From the NCBI GenBank assembly GCA_014898415.1, contig RCTD01000001.1, forward strand, positions 4,402,001-4,466,000: a stretch of 64,000 bases of DNA. Direction: 5' to 3'. The notes under the pieces are model-generated. The model had not been told where the DNA came from and ran no database searches. It was given only the letters and a program-made list of their open reading frames with translations. How positions within the stretch are numbered: the first letter of the stretch is position 1; each line of letters begins with the position of its first letter. Source of the DNA: Stromatinia cepivora (lineage: Eukaryota; Ascomycota; Leotiomycetes; Helotiales; Sclerotiniaceae). A program made the position numbers and the translations under genes. Positions 1 to 10,356 of this stretch are shown here, piece after piece.

Positions 1-668
1 GAACCCCCCCCTCGAATTTTCCTAATTCTTTTAATTTCGATAAATAATAACTTTATAACTATTAGAATTAGAATCTTGAAAATTATATTATTAAATTCAA
101 TTTAATTATTATTATTATTAATATTATTTGAAAAAGAAAATTTTTATATATTTCGAAATTTGGATCTGATTTATTTAAAAATTCGAATAAAATTAAATTT
201 GAAATATAAATTGTTATATTTTAACTATCAATAATTATTAAACAAAATATCAAAAGTTAAAAAGTTACTATTCGGGGTATTTATCGTATAATAAATAAAA
301 ATTGAAGAATTTCAGAATTTTTGAATAGGGTATTTCGGCATCTTAGTTTCGAGTCTGAAGCGAGAGTAGAAAAAGCAGACAAGATTATACATACTATTTA
401 TATCATTTCAGTATAAGATTTTATGATTTATATTCATAGATTCAGATTCTGATACAGATTCGCATTTGGACTCGGATTCGGATTCGGACTCGGATTCAGA
501 TTCAGCTACGTGAGGACTGAAATCTATTTTGCATTTTGGGATAAACCGATGCACGGATTGCCTCTTTAAAACAAATCGAGAGAGTTTCTGAGTAGCTTCG
601 GAGTTCGTGGTTAAATAAAATAATATAAAAAGGGGTTTTAAATGATGAATATCTAATAAGCTGTATAA
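1..668. other. AT-rich gene-free sequence left of the transposon relic
   Basis: This stretch is very AT-rich with stop codons in all frames and no credible coding region. Its only clear structure is a degenerate hexamer array around 438-506. The composition matches the neighbouring transposon relic, so it may be the edge of a larger repeat island. That is inference from composition alone. Confidence 0.6.
438..506. repeat. Degenerate GGATTC hexamer microsatellite
   Basis: About 11 imperfect copies of a GATTC-containing hexamer (agattc, ggattc, ggactc) run in tandem inside the AT-rich left end. They are locally much more GC-rich than their surroundings. No gene overlaps the array. Confidence 0.7.
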
Positions 669-670
669 TA

Positions 671-710
671 ACCGATTTCCCTACATCATACACAACCCCA
701 CATCTTGCAC
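671..710 (+). repeat. Left terminal inverted repeat of the transposon relic
   Basis: The 40-bp repeat begins ACCGATTTCCCTACATC directly after a TA dinucleotide. It pairs with 2816-2855. It carries A at three positions where the right copy, read in the same orientation, has G; one lies in a TpG context typical of RIP and two in CpG. Confidence 0.85.
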
Positions 711-2815
711 GTATTTTTAATTTTATAAAATATCAACCACTATAGACGGATATAACGACGATATACCTTCAGAAGTCTGTATAAAGTTTGTATTAATTCA
801 AATTAAAGGGGAAGAATACCCTAAATATATTCAAATAACAAATTTCTTCAAAATCAATTATTCAATATTCTTTTAGCATTATAAAGACAAAACTATCTTC
901 TACAATATTGTATATATTGAAACTTATCAATCTTTTTCAAAAAAATAAAAAAAGATTTTAATCAATCAAATTAATAAATTAATATAAAGATCTATATCCC
1001 TTATAAACTGTATAATCAAAAACCTTATGGAAGAAATCATAAACCACTTTCTAGAGAAAAATTGGACAACAAATTTCGTGAAAAGGTATAAAATATATCT
1101 TCAAAGTTGATATCTTCGATATATTGATAATTTGTATGTGAAAGTTAATAATATTGTTATATTTGAATATTTTTATAATCTAGTTTGAATTATTTTATAT
1201 TATTATTGAATTTTATTATTTAAAAGAATTATATTAATATTCTTCTTTTTTTTATTTAGTTGATAAAAGTAATTACAAAATATAATATATTATTCAAGAA
1301 TATATACAATTGAAACGAAAAAAGGTTTATAATTGATCTAAAAAGGATTATAAAGAGAATAATGAATACTAATATATATGATTATAATAGAACTATGAAA
1401 ACTAGATAGGATGGATCAAAAGAGTTTATTATCCTTTTAATATATATATATACCAATAATATAACTATTCCATTTATTTTAATTTATAAAAGGGAATTTG
1501 AAGATCTATAGAATATATAGATTGATGAGATAAAAATGAAGAATTAAATTTATTTCGGAGTTTCAAATAATAAATGATTATCGAATATATTCAGCTTCAC
1601 CTAATTTAATAAAATCTTTTAATATTATACTCGTTCAAAAGCAAAGAAAGAATATTATCTATTAATTGTAAATAATTATTCTAATTATATGAATATAGAA
1701 TTTATATCGAAATATAACGAATTAAAGATCATTTTATTGATTCTCCCCCTTTATTTTATATATCGATTCCAATCTTTTAATATAGACTACTTTTTTTCCT
1801 TTTCAACGAATTATAATATAAAATTTAATAATCTAATATACAAAAGCAAAAGTATCATTGGAATATCGAAATATAACTTTTGGATAATATTTAAAGTTGT
1901 TTAGACTTAATCTATTATTATTTATAATATCCTGAAATCTTTCAAAAAAATCGGCATTTATTCTATAAATAAGAATATTACTATTCACAATATCAAATCA
2001 AAATAAACCCCTACATTATTTATATCGATACAATTTATAAGAAATAAAATAAAAACACTATATACAACTAAAACTCTTCATCATTTCAAATTAAAGTTTC
2101 ATTTCAAACAGGATCCTAATATCATTCAAAAGCTTTTTAAAGCTGTATTTATATATACAACTAATATTAATATCCAATTACATAAAACAAAAAGTTTAGA
2201 AAAAACTTTGAAGATCGAAAGAAAGAAAAGAATCCATTTTAAACATTTAAATCTAATAAGGAAGAAAAGCAAAGATACTTTTTTATATTCTTCCTCGCAA
2301 ATCGAAAAAACTAGAATTTATCAATCAATAAAAGCATTAACTATTGAATAAAAGAAGAAAACTAAAAAGCAAAAGAAAACTGAAAAGAAAATTGAAAAGA
2401 AATAGAAGAATAAAGCAATTAAAGAAAAAATAATATAGAAAAAAATCGATCATCAAATTATATATAATATCAAAAAAGAAATAAAAAGAACTTAGAAATC
2501 ATTAATATCTCTTATTAAAAGAATACAAATAATTCAAAAACGTTTTCCTATTATAAATCTAATATCCCAAGAAATTATAAAGGATCACAATATTGTAAAA
2601 ATTGATAAATCAATAATGAAAGAAAGGAAAGGAATATTATATTCAAAGATCGGGCGATGTATCAAGATTTCATCGAAATTGAAAATATAAAGGTTTTTTA
2701 ATTCTATAGGATAATATTATATCTCTTTATTGTTTAAAAAGAATTGTAGCTTTATATTTTATAATTTATAATTAATATCGAATTTTGAAGTGATTATAAT
2801 AGGAATATGAGGGGT

Positions 2816-2855
2816 GTGCAAGATGTGGGGTCGTGCACGATGTAGGGAAATCGGT
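2816..2855 (-). repeat. Right terminal inverted repeat of the transposon relic
   Basis: This is the reverse complement of 671-710 with three mismatches, followed directly by TA. Within it two 15-mers of the form GTGCAnGATGTnGGG stand side by side (2816-2830 and 2833-2847). Such subterminal repeats could have been transposase-binding sites, by analogy with other Tc1/mariner elements. Confidence 0.85.
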
Positions 2856-2857
2856 TA

Positions 2858-3639
2858 CGAGTTGATGGTAGATTCTAAAGAGCTGTTATTTTTTAGCCCC
2901 GAAAAGGAGTCAAAGCTCATACATATACAAAATACAAAATCATTTAATCTAGCATTCTTACTGTATTAATAATCCAACTCCCCTTTTCCATAAAAAATTC
3001 CATGTGTTTGTTTCCATCTTCGGAATTCCCATGCGACGGGAAGATTTGAGTTCCACGTGCGTGCTAGTGTCTGTGGCTGAGAGATGACGTTGAAGCGTTC
3101 TGGAAATCTAGTTTCCACTCAAATAATTAAAGCTAGACCAATCATATTGTCCGATTTGAGTGTAACCCCGCAATAGCTTATACGTATTCCACTGAATATT
3201 GGTTGTGTGTAAGAATGATGTATTGATTGATATACTATTTGTATTATACATACTCAACTACCTAGATTAATGGGGTTAATTGTACATACATCCAGGTACT
3301 TACTCCCTCTCATCAAATTCATATCCTTTGTTGAATGCCATCACTCTGTTTGAAACACAGATTAACGATTGTTCCTGCATGCTACCTTTCCTGCTTACTG
3401 AGCTTAATGCATAATACATTCCATTCCAACTCTATCCACGATAACTAATCAAATACCAAGCACCTAGTTCGCCATATTATCCCTCAAAACTTCAAGACAA
3501 CGATCAAAAGAACTCTAGTTCTAACTCCCTGGAATATACCTGGCCCGCATCTCGACGGTCCGCATAACAGCCTCGCATCAGATTCACCAAGAAATCACAC
3601 ACTACATTGAACAAACAAAGAATCCAAACAGCAAACGAA
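2858..3639. other. Intergenic region / promoter of the DUF3074 gene
   Basis: Base composition returns to genome-like values here. The last 200 bp are rich in C and A, like the 5' leaders of other genes in this window. I see no gene and no strong regulatory motif. Confidence 0.5.
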
Positions 3640-6071
3640 ATGGCAGCTCTCCACGATGCTCTGAAAGCACTAGGCACCATAAGCTACGACGAAACTCCTA
3701 CTGACAACCTAAAGCCATTTCTATTAGATGCTTTCAATAGTGGTCAATTAATAGCTGATTCAATCCCCATACCCGACAGTGCCGAATCTTCCAGCGGTCG
3801 CTCGCGATCAAATACAGCATCTTCAATCGCCTCGTCTGCATCCGAAATCTCAGCATCGCATGCCAGATCTCCACCCCCGCCTCACGATATCGAATCTCTG
3901 CAGAAGGAATGGAAACAAGTGAAACTGAAGCCGGCTGATAATCCATTGGGTATAAGTGTATATTCTTGCAAGGGAAAGGATGGAAAGGGAACTTGGTTCG
4001 CGAGGAGGAGTGTACATGAGGGATTGGGATTTACGAAATGGAAGAGAGGTTTAGAGAGGGAATTTCCGGAAACGCTGAAGGTTCAAGGTGGTCCGGGAGA
4101 GGGTAATATTAGAGGTATTGGTGGAGAGAAGAGGGTGGCGTATAACAATATTCCTGGGACGGGGAAAATGGAAGGTATGTTTTTATTAAATTGGAATAAA
4201 GAGAGAAATTCTAATGCGTATTAGTATACCTGCTATCTGCACAGTTTCCAGGGCCAACTTCCCCGAGAGATTTCGTAACCATGCTCATCTCCTCAGATCA
4301 AGCATTGAAAGGACAAAATAATCACGAAGTACCCCGCCATTTTATGGTAATATCGAAACCATGTCAACATCCAGATGCTCCACAACGTGAAGGATATATA
4401 AGAGGATATTATGAATCTGTTGAATTTATTCGAGAAATACTAACTAAGAAAGCGCCTCCAAAGAGATCAGCATCAGCATCAGATCTCACAAAGGGACATT
4501 CAAGAGATAGATCTGGTTCGAATTTAGGAAGAGAGGCCGTTTTGAGAAATGCGCATCAGAAGCATGATCAACCTACTACAGAGGAAGGAGAAGAAGACAT
4601 TGAAAGGCAGGCTTCACGTTCCGATAGTAACCTAGCTCTTGCTGGCAAAGGGGAGAAAACAGCTGTTCCAAGTGAGGATGATGAATGGGAACAAAATCCT
4701 GTTGAGTGGATCATGATTACAAGGAGTGACCCTGGTGGAAGTGTACCACGATTTATGATTGATCGTGGAACTCCAGCAGCTATCGTTTCTGATGCAGGCA
4801 AATTCCTGGATTGGGCATGTTCGAAGACAATCGAGGAGTTGGATAGTGATGATGAAGAACTTGCTGAAGGAGAAGAAGAAGAAAATGCCGAAAGTGAACA
4901 TCATCATCGCCATCATCGTCAGCATAACCATGAAAAAGATTTACATAACTATCAAACAAATGGACATCTTGCAGGTATAGATAGTCAAGCAGAGATATCG
5001 CCTTCTGTGGCTGTTGGTCCAACACAGTCTGTAACTCAGACGCAACAGCAAGTACCTGCAGCAAGTGGTGGTGGAATTTATGACTTAGTAGCAGGAGTAG
5101 CAACTACTGCCGGGGCTTTGATCGCTCCATATGCACCAGCAATTATTGCGGATCGTCTACCTCATGCTAACGAAGCTCCCTCAGGTCAAGAGAGTGAGCC
5201 TTTACCTCTTGCCAGTGAACCTTTTCCGGCTCAATTTTCCGCCCCTATTCCTCGCTCTCGATCAGTATCCGATGCATCTATCTCCAGCGAATCCACAGTG
5301 AATAGTTTCGAATCAGCTCTTTCCTTTCGAAAAATTTCATCACAAGATTCAGCAGGTGTTCAAAAAGTAAATCTGCTACAAGATAAAGAGCTACAGAAAT
5401 TAGAAGACAAAAAACGAAAACTCCAAGAAAAGTTAGAGAGAGCAAGACAAAGAGAAGCGGATAAAAAGAGTGAAGATGGTGAGAAAGAAAAAGAAGCGAT
5501 TCGAAGAGCCGAGGGAAAACATGAGAGAGAGGTGAGGAAAAGAGAAGAAAAATATAGAAAGGAAATGGAAAAATTGGAAAAGAAAAGGATAAGAGAAGAG
5601 CAGAAACAAGAGGAGAGAAGGAGGAAGAGGGAGGAAAAGGAAAAAGGAGAGGATTTACAACAAGTGAACGCTAATTTGAGAGCGGAGATTGAGGTTTTGA
5701 GGAGGGAGAAACAGGTTTTGAGAGATCAGGTGGGTAGTGTGCAGAGGGAAAATACATTATTAGTAGGCAGGTTGGGGAAATTGGGAATCCCAGGCGAGGA
5801 AATGTTAAGGGAGGTGAGGGAGGAGTTGGGTGGGGGATTGAGCTTGAAGGGGAGGGCGAGGGGGAGTAGTATGGGGAGTGCGAGTGGGAGTCAGAGGAGT
5901 GGTGTTAGTGGGGGTGCGAAGAGTGCTATGGGTGTAGGTGGTAAGATTGCTGGTACTGGTAGTGGTGCTGGGGAGGGTGTTGGGATTAGTGCGGAGAATG
6001 AAAGGCCGGTTGTTATGCCGGTGGTGGGTAGGAGTGAGACTCCGGTAGGGAAATGGAATGGGGAATTGTGA
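3640..6071 (+). CDS. DUF3074 (START-like) protein with C-terminal coiled coil
   Basis: Two exons, 3640-4174 and 4252-6071, joined across a 77-bp intron with donor GTATGT and acceptor TTCCAG, give 784 aa. ATG at 3640 is the first in frame. Residues about 85-420 carry the fungal DUF3074 domain, a START/Bet v 1-like fold expected to bind a lipid or other hydrophobic ligand; I recognise RDFVTMLISSDQAL across the splice, PRHFMVISKPCQHPDAP, and EWIMITRSDPGGSVPRFMIDR. The domain is interrupted by an acidic/Ser insert. A His-rich acidic patch follows near residue 400. Residues about 550-690 form a highly charged Lys/Glu/Arg coiled coil, and the end (about 700-784) is Gly/Ser-rich. There is no signal peptide, so it is probably cytosolic or peripheral to membranes. 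The ligand is unknown. The exon structure is well supported; the function is not. Confidence 0.87.
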
Positions 6072-6100
6072 GTTGTGAGTTGTGAGTTGTGAGTTGTGAG
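6066..6100 (+). repeat. Five perfect TTGTGAG heptamers over the stop codon
   Basis: Five exact copies of the 7-bp unit TTGTGAG begin in the last sense codon of the DUF3074 gene, and the first copy supplies its TGA stop. The period is not a multiple of three, so every downstream copy puts a stop in a different frame. Confidence 0.85.
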
Positions 6101-6560
6101 TGCGGATTCATAGATGATGATGCTGATGTACCGTAACTGTCTTGGATGAATGGATAGATGGATGGATGGGTAGATATCTGGCGTTCGGTACTTGGAATTT
6201 GGAATTTAGGAGGTTTGGGTGGTATATAGCACATAGTTCTAGTGATGAAATCTTATATGCGTATTTATTTATTTATTTATTTGCATATACTCGTACATAA
6301 GTACATACATACATTCAGCAATGAGCATATACCGATGAATTTATTATGATTGGTAACTTTCTACCACATCACATCAACTACATCTATTCGTGTTTAAACA
6401 CCATGCGAAAATTCATTGCATCGCTCAATTTTAATCTGCTCGCTTACTTACTTCCCCGGAGACTGAAGAATAGAATCAATTTCCCATCCCATCCCTCATT
6501 CCCCTTTCCTCCCTTCTCCCACTCCCCCCCAAAAAGTCAAATCAAATCAAACCTCATCTC
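6072..6560. other. Convergent intergenic region
   Basis: This is the 3' side of two convergent genes. It contains the heptamer array at its left edge and a short TTTA run near 6263-6282. I see no gene. Confidence 0.5.
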
Positions 6561-8258
6561 CTAAAGACCAACCCCAACCAACCTCTCATTAAGCCATCTA
6601 ACATCCTCCTTTGAATCACCGGGTCCCCCGGCCCAATGTCCCCATATACTGGGAAAGATTTCGAGGGTGCCGATTCCGGGGGTCATGAGGGATATTTCGA
6701 TTTGGGAGTCTTCAGGTCTATTGGGAGGGGGGGTTAGTGAGGTGAGGGGTGAGGGGTGTTATTGGTGGTTGGGGGGAAGGAGGGGAGGGTTAGGGAATAG
6801 GGAATAGGGGGTTGGAGAGAAAAATAAAGTAAGCAACAAGAAAAAACAACATACGGAAAATACAAATCCGTCTTCCCCGGTAAAACAAGCATTTTTGCTT
6901 TAATAGCACCCATCGCAGCAGCAAAATCTCCATTATATGGTGATTGATTGGAGACGTCGCCTGATGACCAGGTATAGAGCATTGTTAGGAGGTTTTCGGG
7001 ATCTGTTTGGGGATGGAGAGGTTAGTATGGTGGGTTGGATTGAGAGAGGTGGGATGGAGGAGAAGAATAAGAAGAAGAAAGGATGAGGGAGGAGATGAAA
7101 AGGGAAGGGGAAGTACCTTTCGAAAGAGCCCATTTCTCCCAGAAATTCTTCATGAAGTCCTCGAGATCTTTATATCCGAGGACAGTTTTGAATAGTTCCT
7201 CTCGATAAAATGCCTACAGGATATTAGCATCCATACTCCCACAATCCAAACTACAATCTATCCTCCACCCCAACAATCTCATCACCTCCAACCTCAACTC
7301 ACCTGACTAAACCCCCACCCCGCATACCCCCTCCCAAAAGCCTTCAAACCCACCTCCCTCTCCTCCTCACTCCAAACTCTCACCTCCTCCCCTTTCCCTC
7401 CCTCCACAACAACCCCTTCATTAGACCCCGCACTCGAAAGGCCCTTCGCAGCTAACAATGCAGATTTCACCCCTTCGAGAAAAACCTGATTATGCAATGC
7501 TGTTTTTGCAGACCCGCAAAACGGTATACATATATCCATGAAAGACGGATACATAGCGGCCCATTGATAAGTTTGGGCTGCGCCCATAGACCATCCGATC
7601 ACGGCACGCGCATGGGTTATTTGGAGATGGGTGGTTAGGAGTTTATATTGCGCGCGGACGTTGTCGTAGAAAGTTACTTTTGGGAAGGGGGAGAGGGGGC
7701 TGTTGGATGGTGACTACTTCCTATTAGTTGGTATGTATTGATTGAGAGGGGGTTGAAGAATGAGAAGGAGAATATGGAGAAGAAGGAGAAGAAGGAGACG
7801 CACGGTCGATTCCCCGTTTCCGAAAAGTGCGGTGATGATTATGAAATATTTTTTGGGATTCAATACTTGGGTTTCTCCAATGAGCCATTCGTTGTCTGCG
7901 ATTGCTGTTGGTTGGTTGGTATCATTAGTATCAACGGCTGTAGTATCGATATCGAATATTAATTGTTCATCTTTAAACGTGACTTTTATACCGCCACAGT
8001 AATACCTTCATATCATATTGGTGTGTGGTGCCAGATCTAGATGAACAATATACAAAACTCAAAGGTAGAAAGAAACTCACCTCCGGAAAACCAAGAAGGA
8101 TAAATAATAGCAGGGAAACTTGGATCTCCAAATGTTTTATATGCGATATGTGCCTCTGGAATCTCCTGCCCAGATTGAAGTTTCCAATTTCCGAGTGCGT
8201 ATCTTTGGACACCGGGTGCTAGGTTTAGAGAGGAGAGTTGAGAGGGTAGGGAATCCAT
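6561..8258 (-). CDS. MetX-like alpha/beta hydrolase (homoserine acetyltransferase family)
   Basis: Six exons on the minus strand, 8081-8258, 7804-7904, 7303-7713, 7117-7213, 6855-7002 and 6561-6717, total 1,092 nt and give 363 aa with every phase matching. The protein has the layout of the homoserine O-acetyltransferase-like branch of the alpha/beta hydrolases: SWFSGAIADNEWLIGE near residue 60, FGNGESTSPSNSP near 90, nucleophile Ser135 in GWSMGA, Asp308 in GKTDLYFPPEDS, and His339 in GHWAGG, so the catalytic triad looks intact. Many fungal relatives are acyltransferases or hydrolases of secondary metabolism or of unknown role; true methionine-pathway MetX proteins are usually longer and may differ in substrate residues, so I do not assign homoserine as substrate. 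No signal peptide is seen. Introns are short, and donors vary (GTGAGT, GTGCGT, GTACTT, GTATGT). Confidence 0.87.
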
Positions 8259-9043
8259 TTTTGTGAGGCTTGCTGTGTTGTTTTTATGGATGTCCTTTCT
8301 TGGTGTGTCGTTGATTGAATTTGTTGGTGTTTACTTGTTGAGTTATGGATATTGGTGTGATATGTTTGTCTTTTTGATAGATGATGGGGTGTGTACCTGG
8401 TGGAGATATAGTGGTATATCCTTAAGCCAATCTTAGCACATCTCAATTTGTCACAAAGTGAATTATCATGACCAATCTAAGGTTTCTGTTGATTTCAACC
8501 CTTTGGAATGTAATGTAGTTCTCTGAATAGCTTCAAGAATAACTTTTTTCGTTTAATTGTGCAATATTGAAGTTATTATTACCCCATTCTTATCACTTAT
8601 CACTGCGGGGTCAACCCCTGTCTTCACAACTTCCAATAGCGGAATGAAAGCCGCAGTGACGAAATTTAGTGGGCGGAACAGTAACGTCAAGTACTTTAAA
8701 GAACTACTAGGTACTTATGGTGATTCCATCGGGATTGCAAAATCCATAGCGGGTATTCTTCATGTCTGTGTTGTGAATACATAGTATATATATATATATA
8801 TATATTGTATTTCCCTCGTATAAATCTACATCTATACCAATGTCCATGAGAAGTTTGAGAGTCAGACAAGTATTCAGGAATTCAATTCGGTGCGTATTAG
8901 GTGGTTATTTTCTGCATTACTCAATTACCCCGCCAAATAGTTTATTTACTAATTCACATATCAACAGCCCCTCACTACAAACAAACCTCGCCCTCAATTC
9001 CTCAACCACAAAACACATCTCCAAACTCCACCTCTCACCCACC
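8259..9043. other. Divergent promoter region
   Basis: This segment separates the minus-strand hydrolase from the plus-strand flavoprotein and presumably holds both promoters. It contains a (TA)n run near 8784-8805. An in-frame ATG at 8840 could extend the flavoprotein by 68 residues (see that entry). No other gene is visible. Confidence 0.5.
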
Positions 9044-9937
9044 ATGTCCTCCACAACCCAACAACGCGCCGACGCCGAAAAACTCATAAACCGCAACCCG
9101 CACCGAGATTTCAAATCCGTGGAAGCCAGTCGCTCTCCCTGGGACCACACCAAATCCTGGACCATCACGCAAACCGTGTCTCCCTCCTGGAAACTCGGCT
9201 CGGGCGCCAACACCCAAAGTTCCTCGTTACAAATCCCACACATCGAAATCGATCCCTACGAAGAAGGACGTCCCGCAGTCTACAACTACAAGCTCCTCAT
9301 CTCGTCGATCATCCCGCGACCCATCGGATTCGTGAGTACGCGCAGCGCGGACGGAACATCGACGAATCTGGCTCCGTTTTCTTACTTCAATATGATTAAT
9401 CATGATCCGCCACTTTTCACACTGGGATATACGGGTGGCTTGGATAATGCGAAGGATTCGCTGAGAAATTTGAGGGAGACGGGTGAATGTACTATTAATA
9501 TTATCTCGGAGCATTTTCTCGAGGCGGCAAATGCAACGAGTATTAATGCGCCGTATGGAGAGTCGGAGTGGGCGTTTAGTGGTTTGACTCCGGCGCCGTG
9601 TACGACGGTTAAAACGAGTAGAGTTCTAGAAGCACATTTTAGTGTCGAGGGAAAATTGGAGAGTTTGAAGGAATTTGAGAGTAGGGCGACGCCTGGGAAG
9701 AAGACGGGGGTTTTGGCTGTTATTGAGGGGACGAGGTTTTGGGTTAGGGAAAATGCTATTAATGAGGAGAAGAATATTGTGGATCCTGCGGTACTGAAAC
9801 CGATCTCGAGATTGGGAGGCATTACTTATGGGAGGACTACGGAGGGCATAGAGATTCCGAGACCGGATTATGAGACTGTGGTTAGGAAGGATGAGGAGGC
9901 GAAGAAATTGGTGAAGGCTAAGCTTGAGGATCAATGA
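9044..9937 (+). CDS. Flavin reductase-like FMN-binding protein
   Basis: A single-exon frame gives 297 aa from ATG 9044, which sits in an ACCATG context after a C/A-rich leader. An upstream in-frame ATG at 8840 would add 68 Ser/Arg-rich residues that could be a mitochondrial presequence or merely translated leader; I prefer 9044. The core (residues about 70-250) matches the flavin-reductase-like / DIM6-NTAB split-barrel fold that binds FMN: SSIIPRPIGFVSTRSADG, then NLAPFSYFNMINHDPPLF, then GECTINIISEHFLEAANA. Members of this family reduce flavins or act as flavoprotein oxygenases; the substrate cannot be read from the sequence. It is divergently transcribed from the MetX-like hydrolase and converges on the phosphodiesterase gene. 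Confidence 0.87.
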   Translation: MSSTTQQRADAEKLINRNPHRDFKSVEASRSPWDHTKSWTITQTVSPSWKLGSGANTQSSSLQIPHIEIDPYEEGRPAVYNYKLLISSIIPRPIGFVSTRSADGTSTNLAPFSYFNMINHDPPLFTLGYTGGLDNAKDSLRNLRETGECTINIISEHFLEAANATSINAPYGESEWAFSGLTPAPCTTVKTSRVLEAHFSVEGKLESLKEFESRATPGKKTGVLAVIEGTRFWVRENAINEEKNIVDPAVLKPISRLGGITYGRTTEGIEIPRPDYETVVRKDEEAKKLVKAKLEDQ

Positions 9938-10356
9938 AGTGGTGATTCTTCGCTGTTGAGGGAGTTATAGAGTTATAGAGTTTAAGAGGGTTTTATGGAA
10001 ACCATAGAATTTCAGATGAGATAGAAAAGATTGTAGATATATATATCAGAGCTATTGTATATAATACCACGTTGCAAATACATAAACTAACCCATTGCAA
10101 AACCGTTAGCTTTTACACCAACACCTATATACCATGTCGTGAGACTTTTGCCGAATATAGCCAGCCAGCCGCCCTCCCATGATACATATCCCCAATGAGA
10201 GCCTCCCACCAAGATACAAATCCGCAACCCTCCTCCCAAACAATATAACCTATACCCATACCTCCACGCAATCAAGTAAAACACCCATTTCGCATAAAAC
10301 TCCCCTACCATCCACCCTCGTAACCAAGAACCGCAGCACCAAAACCAAAAAGCAAT
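9938..10356. other. Convergent intergenic region
   Basis: This is the shared 3' region of the flavoprotein (+) and the phosphodiesterase (-). It includes a short TA-rich stretch near 10036-10048 and CT-rich sequence. No gene is seen. Confidence 0.5.

Larger units (their letters stand above)
671..2855. mobile_element. Decayed TIR DNA transposon, Tc1/mariner (Fot1/pogo)-like
   Basis: A 2,185-bp AT-rich segment is bounded by 40-bp terminal inverted repeats (671-710 and 2816-2855) that match at 37 of 40 positions by eye. Both outer ends abut the dinucleotide TA (669-670 and 2856-2857), as expected for the TA target-site duplication of the Tc1/mariner superfamily. Fungal Fot1/pogo elements, including Flipper of Botrytis, are about 1.8-2.2 kb with TIRs of 40-50 bp, so size and ends fit. 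The interior is riddled with stops; the longest reading frame is about 70 codons of low-complexity AT-rich sequence with no recognisable transposase. The three TIR mismatches are all G-to-A in one orientation, and the extreme AT content suggests repeat-induced point mutation (RIP). Superfamily assignment rests on ends and size only. Confidence 0.7.

Noticed and set aside
1689..1904. 71-codon ATG frame inside the transposon relic
   Set aside because: It is AT-driven low-complexity sequence (Ile/Phe/Tyr/Asn) without any transposase motif, as expected by chance in RIP-like DNA.
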